From Dermatemys mawii (taxonomy: Eukaryota > Chordata > Testudines > Dermatemydidae): a stretch of 64,000 nt of DNA. Of the stretch, positions 27,250 through 38,995 are shown piece by piece. The notes beneath the pieces are model-generated. The model saw nothing but the letters and a program-made list of their open reading frames with translations. It was not told the DNA's origin and did no database searches. Location: assembly GCA_007922305.1 (NCBI GenBank), contig ML677334.1, forward strand, positions 64,473,037 to 64,537,036, read 5' to 3'. The translations under genes and the position numbers were made by a program. Every line of letters begins with the position of its first letter. The stretch's first letter is position 1.

Positions 27250-27445
27250 GCCCACCTCACAATGACAGCTTGGTAGTCAGGGCATTCATCTGGGATGTGG
27301 GGAGGCACATGTTTAAGTCCCTGGTCTGAATCAGGCAGAGCAGGATCTTCAACCTGAGCCTCCTGTATCTTAGGTGGCTGCCTTAAATACTATGTATTGG
27401 CTATTCTCAACTGGGTGGCTTGTTTTTTTTCTCTCCCTCTGTCTC
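27250..27445 (+). repeat. tRNA-derived SINE-like repeat
   Basis: GACAGCTTGGTAGTCAGGGC resembles a pol III A-box region, and ATGTTTAAGTCCC about 35 bases later resembles a B box (GTTCRANNCC). This is the usual head of a turtle tRNA-derived element. A reversed partner (GGCAGAGCAGGATCTTCAACC) follows, giving a partly palindromic unit. AT-rich repeat wording continues to about 27550. Confidence 0.5.
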
Positions 27446-28289
27446 TCTCTAGCATGTCAGACCTGAAATTTTCATCAGGAGAGATCTGTCAGTTTTGACA
27501 AATCAGCATTTTCTGACAAAAAATGCTTCATCAAAAATTTTCTGATCAAGCTCCAGTCAAACCGAAACTGCACTCTGTGAGCCAGAGAAGCCTATAATGA
27601 AACTCTTCAATTAAGAAGACTGTGTAATTCAGCGGAATTTTTTTTTTTTATAATATCACTTTTCCTCTTACCATGTTTCCTCTTGTCCCTAGACCACTGA
27701 TATAAATCTAGATCAGAATGTTGTTGACAAAAAATGTTCGAATGGCTGTTCAGTGGGCTATGTGAAATTAGTTAGCAGTCTATCTAGTTTCTAATAAATA
27801 AGACTTTACAGCACAAAATCTAGTAACTGCATTGGTGACCACGCACAAAGATAAAAAAAAATTAAATGACCTGAGCATGGCACATTCTTACCCACACAAC
27901 TAGATTGTCAGTAACCATGATGAGGTGCATTGGACAGCAGTGCAGGTAAATTTGCATTGGTAAAGCAACCAGACCTATCTATCTATTGTTCAGATATCCA
28001 TCTCGCTATCCACTCTTAAGAAAGCAAGGGTCAGCAAAAACAAAACAAAAAAAGTATTCACTGTAAAATAAGAACATTTTGGCTGAATAATAGGACAGAA
28101 CTTAATAATGAGATTAGTTAGACTGTGAAATAATCATCTGAGGAAAATGGTGGAAGACCAGTTGTATGTGTCATTTAAAAAATAAATCATTAAAGTCTGT
28201 TGCATGAAATAATCTGACATTGGCAGGAGAATAGACTGGATGATTTATTAGGTCGTTTCCATCTAGTATTTCTTATTATGTACATATAA

Positions 28290-28445
28290 GTCAAAGGTGA
28301 CCACCTGACTTTGGGTGTCCAGTTTAGGACACCTTTCATGCTGATTTCTTTTCAGGGGTGTTGAGTAACAACAACTTCAGTTTCAGTCAGTGAGAGTTGC
28401 GTATGCTCAGCACCTCCAAAAGTCAGGCTCTAACTGTCTTAAACT
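28290..28445. repeat. Fold-back repeat (CTGACTTTGG...CCAAAAGTCAGG)
   Basis: CACCTGACTTTGGGTG on the left pairs with CACCTCCAAAAGTCAGGCT on the right. Between them is a second hairpin-like unit, GGGTGTTGAGTAACAACAAC and GAGAGTTGCGTATGCTCAGC. The ends are of the (C)CTGATTTTC type shared by many short reptile fold-backs. Confidence 0.5.
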
Positions 28446-29359
28446 GAGTCCTGCAAACACTGAGACATCACCCAAAATCAGTAAGTATTTCTAAATGTAA
28501 CGAAAAAACAGCTTTAAAAGGAATTCAGTGGTGTGTAGGCCTTGCACTGCACTTGCACACAGGGTGAATTTCACCCATGGAGCACTGAAAAATGCCTTAT
28601 GTGTAGTACTTATTGTATTTATGTGGAATACTTCTGTACCTGCTTTTGGTAAAGGTTATAAGACCATGATCCTGAAATCAGTGAGGCTCTGAAAAGGCAC
28701 AGGGGTTCATGCCAGAGCATGTGACTTCAGGACTGGGGGCAATGTTTGTAAAAGATGGCAATATTTGACCGTTTATGCTAGTGAATATCTAAAGTTAAAA
28801 GTCCACTGCTTTACTGAATGCTAATTTATTTGTTCAACATTAGAATAATGTTTCTTGTTGTGGGGTTTATGAAACTACAGCATGCCTAAAGATGGAAGTT
28901 GTCTGCAAAGACTGTTACTAGCTGTGTTGATATACATAAAAGATTTTGGTCCTGTTTCTCTCCCTTCCCTCACTCTACTTCTCTGTTGTTGGCATCAATG
29001 AAGGAAGAAGAGATGGATGTATAACATTATGTTGCACATAATTTCATCTGAATATTTAATCACAAGTGATTAAGTTGAAGATTTATAACACAGATTTTGA
29101 CATTCTGGCTGATTATAGCAAGGTTAATAGAGCTATATTGTCCTTGGATATGGATTGTCTGGGAAAGCAGGAAAGACAATAATATCTAAAGCTCCCGGAA
29201 GAAATAAGACCTTCACAAACTCTCTCACTTTTGTATTTTTAATAGGGCTGGATGGAAAACAAGAATTCTGTTTCACAAAAAACTTTCATTCTGCGGGTTG
29301 GAAGGAAAATGGCACCTTTTGAAATTCTTCACAAAGAACCAAGAGCAAGACACACCTCA

Positions 29360-29520
29360 AAATAGCCAATAACTCAGTGCTTAGGGCACTCATATGGTTG
29401 TGGGAGACCGAGGTTCAAGTCGGGCATGATTCAGAAAAGGGATTTGAAACTGGGTGACTCACATTCCTAAGCTCCAGGCTGCTGGCTATTCTGGGGTGGG
29501 TGTCATTCCCTTCTCCCCCT
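29360..29520 (+). repeat. tRNA-derived SINE-like repeat
   Basis: AACTCAGTGCTTAGGGCACT is A-box-like, and GACCGAGGTTCAAGTCGGGC is a good B box (GGTTCAAGTC at 29412-29421). The spacing is typical of pol III promoters in tRNA-derived SINEs. The copy is diverged and is followed by a partial reversed repeat, GGGATTTGAAACTGGGTGAC. Confidence 0.55.
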
Positions 29521-29847
29521 ACCCCCAAAATATTTCTGCAGAACATTTTGGTTTCTGTGAAATGGCATTTTTTTGACTGGGGGGCAGATGGGAAAGGGGT
29601 TAACTGTCAAAAAAAATTTACTAGATCTAATTTTTACAGTAATCTATTGTACTTTAAAAGTTAGAAAATTGATGGTCATTATAACAAAGTCAAAAGGAAA
29701 GCAGGCTCATTATCCAACAAGATACACAACAATGGGTTTTGTAGAAAAGTAAAATCAGCAAGACAACTGAAATCAAGCATACACCCAAACCCCACAATGA
29801 GGGCAGTACTTGACCAGAATAAACAGCCAATATATCTGAAAAGACTC

Positions 29848-29940
29848 AGAGGGCCAAATTCTGCTCTTATTTACATCCGTGCAATCTCATTGATGTTAAT
29901 GGTTATATATGGGTGTGACTGAAGCCAGAATTTGTCCAAT
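29848..29940. repeat. Small fold-back repeat (GGGCCAAATTCTGC...)
   Basis: GGGCCAAATTCTGCTCTTAT pairs imperfectly with AGCCAGAATTTGTCC, and the centre TCATTGATGTTAATGG is the typical loop wording. It is a member of the reptilian fold-back class. Confidence 0.5.
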
Positions 29941-30169
29941 AATATTCTGTAAAATATCTATATGTTCTAGAGATTAGTGAGTTTTATAATGTACCTACAG
30001 GCAATCAACTAAGATGACACTAAGATGAAGTACTGTACAGTACCAGGTCAAATATTCAGTACATGGAAAGATAACTGACCCCCCACTCCGATTCTTATTT
30101 ATAGGATTTTCAATGGCACTTGTCAAAATAATATCTGATAATCCTGCAAATACTAATTACTATGTATTC

Positions 30170-30395
30170 ACAATTCCCCTGTGACAGATGGAACTATTAT
30201 TATGTAACTTCCATTTTACCGCTGGGGAATTGAAGGACCAAGAGACTAAGGGTAGGATTTTCAGAAGCATTCGGTATTGACCAAACTATGCTCCCATTGA
30301 AGTCAGTTGTTTTTAGCATCCCCTTCCAAAAGGAGCAGGGTAAGACCACTGCTAAGCGCTTTTGAAAATTGACTTAAAGTGACTTGCCTGTCATT
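30170..30395 (-). mobile_element. MIR-type SINE interrupted by a fold-back element
   Basis: AACTTCCATTTTACCGCTGG and GGGAATTGAAGGACCAAGAG are the reverse complement of the MIR core. The MIR resumes after about 30373 as AAAGTGACTTGCCTG, the part that normally follows directly. The interruption is the fold-back repeat at 30250-30373. Confidence 0.65.
30250..30373. mobile_element. Fold-back MITE inserted in MIR
   Basis: The insert starts GGGTAGGATTTTCAGAAGC after TAA and ends GCGCTTTTGAAAATTGACT before TAA. The ends are inverted copies with mismatches around GATTTTCA. TAA appears duplicated on both sides, and removing one copy restores the MIR wording. A 3-bp TWA duplication is typical of PIF/Harbinger elements, but this single case is only suggestive. 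Confidence 0.55.
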
Positions 30396-31489
30396 TTCCT
30401 CTTCTATCTTGCACTTATTGTGTCTTTCCAGCCCTTGACCACTTTTTCCCTCTTTCTGTTCTCATTCTCCCATTGTCTTTCTTCACTCTTAGCTGGTGTG
30501 CAGATGGGAAAATATCCTATGCAGCTCACAAGTGGCTGGGTAGCATTTAAACTTTTCCAGACTTGGCCCATCTCCAGTATTTATTCCTGTTTGCATAGGA
30601 TAGCTTTTGAGATTAATCATGTAATTCATATCAGGGACAAAAGATCACTTTTCTATACTGTAGATGTCTGTTAGGTCTTTCTTCTTTTTTCTGCACAGAA
30701 TGTACATCTTCCAGTGATAAATTAGATACCTTGTCTTTACAAAAAGAGGACAATGATTTTCACTAAAGTAAAAATAATTGACATGATAGTTCATTAGTCT
30801 TTCCCAGAAATGCTAAGATAAATGCTGTGTATACAAACAATGCATGGAACTGGTAATGCCAATTAATTGGTAGACTTCATAACTTTCAATTGTAAAACAC
30901 AGTTTGTATGAAGAGGATTTTTCTTTCCAGGATTTCTTTGGGGAATTTACTAATGTTTCAGGGGTAATAAAATGTTTTAGATGTATTAATGAAATATTAT
31001 CAAGAGATCATGTTTGAAAGTCAAAACTGTGAACCCAAAAAAAGGTATGGATATGTTCCCCTAAGCAGTAGTACTCTATTTATGCTGCATTCTCAACCAT
31101 TAAGAATAATGATACAACATTTTTTTTAATACTTTGGTAGATATGTGAGGCAGTTGAAGGCTCGTGGAAAAGATATAACTCAAACAGGTTACACGTTGTG
31201 GTTAATGCTTTTGACTGGCTATCAGTTTAGGACACAGCTAGTTTATGCTGAAGCCTTCTGGACCTGTGTCTCCATTGATATTTATTTGGGATACTCATTT
31301 ACACCAGTGGAAAGTGTAACCTGCTACCAAAACAGAATGGTAGTGTTTAACAGCCGCTTTACAGTGGTATAAATGACTACGAAGGTGAAGGGCAACAGGG
31401 AATCACTGTTATCCAGTCCGCCCGTCCTCCTTCCTCTTCCAGTTCCTTTCCCCTATGTATTTGTTTCATCCATGTGTTCTGGCTTGTCT

Positions 31490-31700
31490 TTTAGGCTCTG
31501 ATCCTGCAACTGGTTGCATGTGTGCGCACCCCTGCACGCCCATGAAGTCCAGCTGAAGCAGGATCAGATTGTAATCTTTCTTGAGCAGTGACTGATAGTT
31601 AAGTGCTTATACAGTGCATACCTCAATGGAGACCTGGGGTAGTCAAGATCTTTAGGTGCTACAACAGTAGAAATGATGCATAATATTTCTAACACTGTGT
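31490..31700 (+). repeat. Fold-back fragment plus SINE tail fragment
   Basis: GGCTCTGATCCTGCAACTGG pairs imperfectly with CTGAAGCAGGATCAGATTGT (31490-31570). From about 31600, CTTATACAGTGCATACCTCA, GGAGACCTGGGGTAGTCAAG, TTTAGGTGCTACAACAG resembles the turtle SINE tail seen at 62175-62460. Confidence 0.45.
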
Positions 31701-32114
31701 GGGGTTGGGAATAGTTAATAAACAAGTAGGCTCTGAGCAAATTGAGACAACTGCTGGTTCACCTCAGTGATGATGTAAGGGATGCCTGCTATTCCAGTCA
31801 TAACTCCCTTTTGAGTAATAACACAACATTAAATTGTGAAGCAGATTGGTGATGGTGACTAAGATAAGAACAATCAACTGATTTTGACTTGTAACATATG
31901 TGAGATTTGAGGCTATTATAGTGTCTAAAGGTGAATCTAAAGATACATTAAGAAGCTCAGAATTATAGTAGCCCCTCTGAAAATCCTTGAGGGGAAAATA
32001 TAATAAATCACAATTCTGATACAACTACACATATTTCATATGCCCACTACTACATTCCTCAAGGGAAAAGTTATCTCTTTGAGTGATAAGTTTGCAAAGT
32101 TGTGGGAAAGTTGG

Positions 32115-32592
32115 TGTCACAGGGTCCACAAAAGGTTCTCCAACATCCCCTGTGTTCTGGATCTTCCAATAATAAAGGTTTCCACACCCTCTTTTGGTGT
32201 TTTCTAAGTGTCCTTTATTTACAGTGCAGATTCAATGGTTACTGTGCCAGTAAAGTGCTCCCCTTGTCCCCCAACAGTCACCTTGGCCATCCTGGATCTA
32301 GAGTCTCCGGCCCTGAGGCACTTTGCCCTCAGCGAGGAGACAGAGCAGCCCCCCTGTCCTCCTCCCGGGCTGCCTCCTCCCTGAGTAGGGCTCAGAGCTT
32401 TTCTAGCCCTCTCTGCTCCCAGGTCCAGCTGTACCTGTTTAGCCCAGCCTAGTGCTGTGAGCTAGCCCTGGTTAGGGCTCGCAGCTGGGCTCCCTGCTGG
32501 CCAGTTCCAGCCTCTGCCACTGGCCCTTTGGCCAGCAAGCTGGATTTAGCCTGCAAGGGCAGGGCAGTAATTTTTACCCTAGCCCTGCCACA
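32115..32592 (-). mobile_element. Solo LTR with 5-bp target duplication
   Basis: A perfect GTTGG duplication (32110-32114 and 32593-32597) flanks a 478-bp unit that starts TGTCACAG and ends CTGCCACA, the canonical TG...CA. Orientation is taken from AATAAAGGACAC on the - strand (about 32209-32220), placed roughly 100 bp before the LTR end. The remainder is GC-rich U3-like sequence. No internal proviral region is present, so it is a solo LTR left by recombination. A 5-bp duplication fits gypsy-type or some endogenous retrovirus families. Confidence 0.8.
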
Positions 32593-33589
32593 GTTGGTTG
32601 ATATAAAAAAAGCCCAGTAATCTAAAATCATTCTTTCTATTGCCAATTTACAATAATAGATGTGACAGATTTCCATAAAAGAAGTACTTTTCCTTCACAT
32701 GCCAAAATCAAGAAGAGTATAATTGAGTGATGATCTGAGAAAAAAATTGAATAAGTCATCTTATTTGACAATCATTTAAATACAGCTCCCAATTGTCAAT
32801 GAATATCAGCCTGGCAAAAAGTCCATTTGACCACAATCTGTACTTTTAAAGTCTCTGAATGTCGAGTCTGTTGAAGATGTTCATGGTTTTGTTACTGTTT
32901 TGCTACTAATACCTCTAATGATTAAATTCAAATAGATGGGCTCCACTTTTAAGCTGTTTTTATATCTGTACTTACAAAACATTAAAAATCCCCATTGGAG
33001 CTGTTGGTAGGAAAATTTGGTTTTCGGGGGCATTATCCTACATAAAAGTAGCATTTTCTAATAGCATTTGATAATAAGAAGTATAGAATGGTTATTTCAA
33101 TGTTCTTTAAAGCCTTTCTACAAATACTTGATTATGTTACTTTAATGTTACTGCTTCCAAGGCAGTGGGTTTCTTTATAAAGATGTACAGCTAGAATTCT
33201 GCCAGTAGGTGATCAATAATTCCTTGCTAGAAAACAGTCTGGCTAATACTAGTTTATTTCTTAAATGGGTTTATCAACATGATTTTTTTGAATAGACCAA
33301 TTTTAAAAGTGAAATTTTCTGACATACCATACCTATAAATAGTATGTCTGGAATGTGTGTGTGTTTGTTTGTTTTTAAATTGGTATAAAGCTTTTCTTCT
33401 TCACTGTTTAAGAGGGTCTTTCTGGCAGTCTGAAGAGCAATAACACCAAACATGCTCAGGTACGCCCCTTCTTTTGTCTCTTCATGCACCTTCCTGTTGC
33501 TTGCTGTCAGTTTGCTTTCAGTTTCAGCTTCCATTTCAATAGCACCCTTTATGCATAGAACACCCTCCCTTAAGTGGTCCAAATCTCTC

Positions 33590-33895
33590 TCCGGGACCCA
33601 CTTCTACCTTGAAGCCTACAACTGGTTTCCCACCAGGAATGGCTAGGTAGAAGAATATTTTAACAATTTTATGTACAATGGACATACTCATGATTATTTG
33701 TGACTGTCAGGTTGAGCAATAGCTCACCTATGTAACCTCATCCTTCATTACACTCACTTATTGGGTCTTGTCTTAAGTTAGATTGTAAACTCTTCAGGGC
33801 AGGGATAGCTTCTTCAGATATGTTTTTGGAAATTACTTAGCGCAATGAGGCCCCTGACTGGATCCTTCGAATGCTTGGATAATGCAAGTATGCCC
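33590..33895 (+). repeat. LINE/SINE 3'-tail-like repeat
   Basis: GACCCACTTCTACCTTGAAG, TTAGATTGTAAACTCTTCAG, GGGCAGGGATAGCTTCTTC and AGCGCAATGAGGCCCCTGAC follow the wording of the tail shared by turtle SINEs and their partner LINE. The 5' limit is uncertain, and no pol III head is visible. Confidence 0.5.
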
Positions 33896-34663
33896 TGATT
33901 CAGCAAAGCACTTTAGCAAGAACTTACCTTTGTCAGTTGGACTGTCAGTTGGATGCTTAAAGTTAAGCATATGTTTCAGAGCTATGTGTCGAGGCCATAA
34001 TTAAGTTTATTTTGTTACGTGTCTCTGCTTTTGTTAAATATGCTCTTGAAGGACCTGGAGGAGAGGTTATGTATAGCCAAGAAAGCAGTAAAAAAAAAAC
34101 TCTTAGCAAAATATAGTCCAATACACAAAGTATGCAAATGGAAGAAAGAAAAATATTCCTTTTAATATCTTTCAGTTATTATAATCCTAGGGTTTATTTG
34201 TGATAACAGTAGTTTAAAAAAATTCAGATACAAATGTGATTTTCAAGTTGACAGTGTTCTTTTAACTCATCACTCAATGCTACGTTATGACGATAGAAGT
34301 AAAGTGAGAACACTGCTGTCACTAAGTTTTAATTGTATTAGACATCCAAGTGACCATTTGTTGTGATAAACTCATGTTCTATTAATGAATTCAAGGATTC
34401 AGATCTGTGGGAAATTGAGATTGAAACCCAAAGTCAATAATTGACTACAGCTGACTGTGCATAAGGTTCCATGTTTCGTTATTTTCCCTGGGATTAGAGT
34501 ATAGAGTTGTAGTAGGTAACTGTTCCTTGGAAATGTTTTGATTTTTTCCCCAAATGTGCATTTCAAATGAGTAATGCATAGTAATTAAAGAGAATTGTAA
34601 TGCAACTTGCAGCTCAGCCTCCATTTTTGCTTTGAAATTTTATAAAAGTCAATAGATTCTGAG

Positions 34664-36530
34664 ATTATTAAATCACAAGGGACCACTGCGATCACCTGGG
34701 CTGACCTCTTATATAATACATGCCACAGGACTGCCTTGAACTAATTACTCTTTGAGCCAGAGCACATCTTTCAAAAAATTAGCCAATCTTTATCTAAAAG
34801 TTACCAGTAATGGAGAATTCACCATGATCGTTGGCAAACTATTCCAGTAGTTAACTACCATCACTGTTAAATTTTTTCCCCTTTATTTCTAGTCTGAATT
34901 TGTCTAGCTTCAACTTCCAGCCATTGTTATATCTTTGTCTGCTTGATTGAAGAGCCATTTTTTATCAAACTTCTGTTTCACATGTCCGTAGTTATAGACT
35001 TTGATCAGTCGCCTCTTTGTTAAAATAAGTAGATTGAGTTCCTTGAGTCTATCACTATTAGAACATGTTTTCTAATCTTTTAAACAGTCTCCTGGCTCTT
35101 CTCTGAGCCATCAAAGGTTGGTTAACATCCTTCTGGAAGTGTGGACACCAGAACTGGACACAATATTCTTGTAGTGGTCGCAAAATAGGTGCAATATAAT
35201 CTCCCTTACTCCTATTTGAGATTCCTCTGTTTATACTTCAAGTATTGCATTGGCCCTTTGGGCCATAGCATCACGCTAGACATTTATTTCAGCTGATTTA
35301 ATTTCTGATGCCCAAGTCATTTTTTCAGATTCACTGTTTCCCAGGGTAGGGTTCCCCAATCTGTAAATATGGCCTCCGTTCTTTGTTTCTAGATATATGA
35401 GTTTATATTTGACCATATTGAAGCACATGTAGTTTATTTGCTCAGTTTCGCAGGAGATGCTGCGGGCTCTATATCCACAACCTATATTCATTTTTTACTG
35501 TCCCCCAATCTTTATATAACCTGGAAATTTTATCACTGATTTTGTTTTCTTCCAGGTCATTGGTAGAAATGCTAAATAGTGTTGGACCAAAACTGATCCC
35601 AGTATGACCCCACTAGAAAATCACCTGAAATGATGATTCCCTGTTTAAAATTACATGCTGAGAACTACCCGTTATCCACTTTTTTTAATCCATTTAATGT
35701 GTGTCATGTTGATTTTTGGATTGTCCTAATTTCTTAAACAGATTGTCATGTGCTACCAAGTTTAAGTATATTCCATCAACCCTCTTACCTCTATCAACCA
35801 AACTTGTATTCTCATAAAAAATTAGCTTAACAAAACCTGTTTTGCATAAGCCTGTGTTGGTTGGCATTAATTATGTTATCCACCTTTAATTCTTTATTAA
35901 TTGAGTCCTGTATCAGCTATTCCACTATTTTGTTCAGGATTGGTGTTGGGCTGACAGGCTTATAATTGTCTCTGTCATCTTGTTTCTCCTTTTTCACCAT
36001 TGGTACCACATTGGTTTTCTTCTAGTCCCCTGAGATTCCCTAATGGTCCCAGACTATTAAAAATCAACATCAACAGTCTAGTGAACTCCTTGGAAAGCTT
36101 TTAAAAAACTTCTGAATGCAAGTTATCCAGCTCTGCTGAATGTCTAACTTTGGTATTTGCAATTTAACGTCCTCCTGAGTTATTATTGGAATAGAAAATG
36201 TTTCATCGTATATGACTACATCGTCTGTCCCTTCCCTCCCCACAAATACAGACACAAATGTTTTTGAAAAATTCTGCCTTTTCTACATTGCTATTGAAAA
36301 TTCTACTGTTTTCATCTAATAATGGACCAATAGCATTGTTAGGATTCCTTCTGTTCCTAATATACTTAAAAACTTCCTTTTTATTAACCTTAACTCTGCT
36401 TCCTGTATTATTTTTCTATAATTCATAGCTATTAAATTCTTTTCATTGGTATCAACTTCTCCTATTTGTCCATTTATTTGTAGATAAAATACAACAGCCT
36501 GTCTTAGATCATCTAACCCAGCCTGGGCTA
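34664..36530 (-). mobile_element. CR1 LINE fragment, about 1.9 kb
   Basis: The 3' end is at the left (AAGGGACCACTGCGATCACC; on the - strand a GATCGCAGTGGTCCCTT-type CR1 end). The - strand then runs through CR1 3' and reverse-transcriptase C-terminal region wording. On + this shows as CAGAACTGGACACAATATTC (about 35150), GACCCCACTAGAAAATCACC (about 35605), GGGCTGACAGGCTTATAATT (about 35949), ATTTTCACC-type sequence near 36000 and CTTCCTTTTTATTAACC (about 36372). Stops and indels are frequent and no functional reverse transcriptase remains. It is the longest LINE remnant in the window and shares its 3' portion with 4348-5410. Confidence 0.8.
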
Positions 36531-38518
36531 TTTTTTAAACCAGTGTAGTCGTCTTTGTTGATTGTGGGAATGTTGGCTCTGGGTATCTAGTAAAATGTTT
36601 TTAAACAGTTCCCAATTATTGTTCACATTTTTTGGCTTAAATTCTTTCTCTTAGTTTATTTGGCTCATGCTTGTTTTCTGCTTTGTGAAATTAGTCCTCT
36701 TTAAAACACCAAGTATATCACTGATTTGAACTTTACTCTGTTTGCATATAACGGAAGTGATCCAGTCATGATCACTTGCACCTAAGCAAACCAGTAATTT
36801 TTAGTTCTATGATTAGTTTCTCTATCTATCAAGATGAAGTTTGATATAAAATTTTCCTGTATTTGTGACATTTTTTGAGTTACGGAATTGTTGTCTATAA
36901 GTTTTACAAATTCCAATAGAAGAAGCAGCTTTAAAGTTTGGGCAGAATTTGTCTTTTCTGTACAAAATGTACACACTGTGTCAAAGGAAAAATCACACGA
37001 TGTGCAGCCTCTTAAATGTGTCCAAGGCATGTTGTTTTTTCTTTTGTATGTGCCACAAGAAGCTGCTGAATCTAGAATCTTTCAGAACTCAAGGTGGTGA
37101 GATGTATTATATTTCTTGTCTCATACAGAACAATAGCTTTGTGCTGTCAATAGCTGACGTGGGAATGAAGTAGACAAACCCAGGATAATTTAGTCCTTTT
37201 CCCTGCCCCCAATTTACAAACAGATTCTGAAATGCTTAAAAATGAAAATTAGTTGCAATTATTTTAAGAGGAGACAAGGCAATCCTGAATGGGCATTAGA
37301 GACTTGCAAATGTTGATTTTTAATTGCATTCTTTTTAGTTTTTTGTGATTTGTGGCTGCTCTGAGACTTCAATAATCAGAATTCTGTAATGGTATTTTTG
37401 ATAAAAAGCAGTTACAGGGAACAAAGTATCAATTATGGGTTTCTTTTAACTATATTCTGCATATTTTTATCTTTACATTTGCCAACTTTTGTTAAGACAA
37501 CATCCGATGTAAGAACCTTAAAGATCAAATGCCAGCCTTTAAACATCCACATAAATTACTGTCATTAATGTTGTATTGCGGATAACTAGAAAAATAGGTG
37601 TGTAAGAAAATTAGGTTTTAAATGCCTGCTTCTTATTTACCAGAAGAATAGGATCTGAAAACAAAGCCCTGACTGGGAAAAGTGTAGACAATGAAAAAGC
37701 AAGTTGTTGGAGAAACATTCTTGCATCTTTTAATTAGGGGGAAATTTTGCCACATTTTCATTCTGTATCATTATCAGAGCACAATTTCCATATCTTTCAT
37801 ATTCTTGCAACTCCAAAATGACACACATTTATTTCTAGTATTAAATTATGCTGTTAAAGCACATTCTGTTTGGCATGATGTCCTTTTAGTTTAATTTTCT
37901 CAAAAAATCTGCTTAAGCTTTTCACGATATAATTGGGAGGCCACTGACCCTTGCACTTTGTGCGAGTGCAGTACCCAGGTGCCTAAATCGGGAACACATT
38001 CCAGGGGTGGTATCTGGCTCTTTGGGGAGCTCCATGTCAGCTTTCCAGATGGTTCTTGTGTTGTGGAGTGAATTTGAGCTTTCTCTCTCTTATTGTTAAT
38101 TTGAAGGAACTCATACAGTTGAGAATAAGTACCCTCTCCTCTCCTCGTGAATCCATTAAAGTCCAGGCAGGTACAAGTCCTAAACACTGGCATGTTAAAG
38201 GTTTATTGCTTTTTATTAAACCAACGCAAATGTAATTCATAGAAGTTCTCAGCAGAAAGCTCCTTCCAGATACTGGTCCTATCCACAATACCTTCCTCCA
38301 AATGTCAAGTCTAAATCACCTATATCTTAGAAGACCCTCTGTATCAAGAGGTTCTGAAACTAGAAATTAGATTATATAATAAGGTTTACTACTCTGGTGA
38401 TTCTTTGCAAAATACAAAGAACTATGTCATTATTCTATACATAGGCTTGGAAGGATTAGATTTTTTCAGCAACCATTGGTAAACATCCATTTCTCTGAGT
38501 ACACACAAACTAAGAAGA

Positions 38519-38960
38519 CGAGGAAGTCTTTGTAGCGCCTTAGAGACCAACCAGTTTATTTCAGCGTAAGCTTTCGTGGGCTATAGCCCACTTCATNNNN
38601 NNNNNNNNNNNNNNNNNNNNNNNNNNNNNNNNNNNNNNNNNNNNNNNNNNNNNNNNNNNNNNNNNNNNNNNNNNNNNNNNNNNNNNNNNNNNNNNNCTCC
38701 TGCTGATAATGGCCCATCCAAATTAAACAGCCTCTTAGAATTGATATGCTAATGTAAAACCTTTTTTTTTTTTTTTTTTTTTCTTTTCTGTGTGTATAAA
38801 TGCATCTTACTACTTTTCCTTTTTATGCATCCGATGAAGTGGGCTATAGCCCACGAAAGCTTACGCTGAAATAAACTGGTTAGTCTCTAAGGTGCTACAA
38901 AGTCTTCCTCTTCTTATTTATGGATACAGACTAACACGGCTGCTAATCTTAAACCTGACA
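38519..38960. repeat. Large inverted pair of a turtle-type repeat around an assembly gap
   Basis: The left arm (38519-38596), GAAGTCTTTGTAGCGCCTTA, AGCGTAAGCTTTCGTGGGCT, is matched in inverted orientation by the right arm (about 38832-38912), GATGAAGTGGGCTATAGCCC, TTACGCTGAAATAAACTGG. The right side continues ATACAGACTAACACGGCTGC, the family terminus. Between the arms are the N gap, a short unique piece (CTGCTGATAATGGCCCATCC) and a long T-run at about 38763-38782. It is the same family as the tight palindrome at 21666-21813. Confidence 0.7.
38597..38696. other. Assembly gap (100 N)
   Basis: Exactly 100 N bases. A round number usually marks a gap of unknown size. It begins immediately after the left arm of an inverted repeat (CCCACTTCAT). 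Confidence 0.99.
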
Positions 38961-38995
38961 CAAACTAATGATGACAGAAATTTATAGATGGGCAG

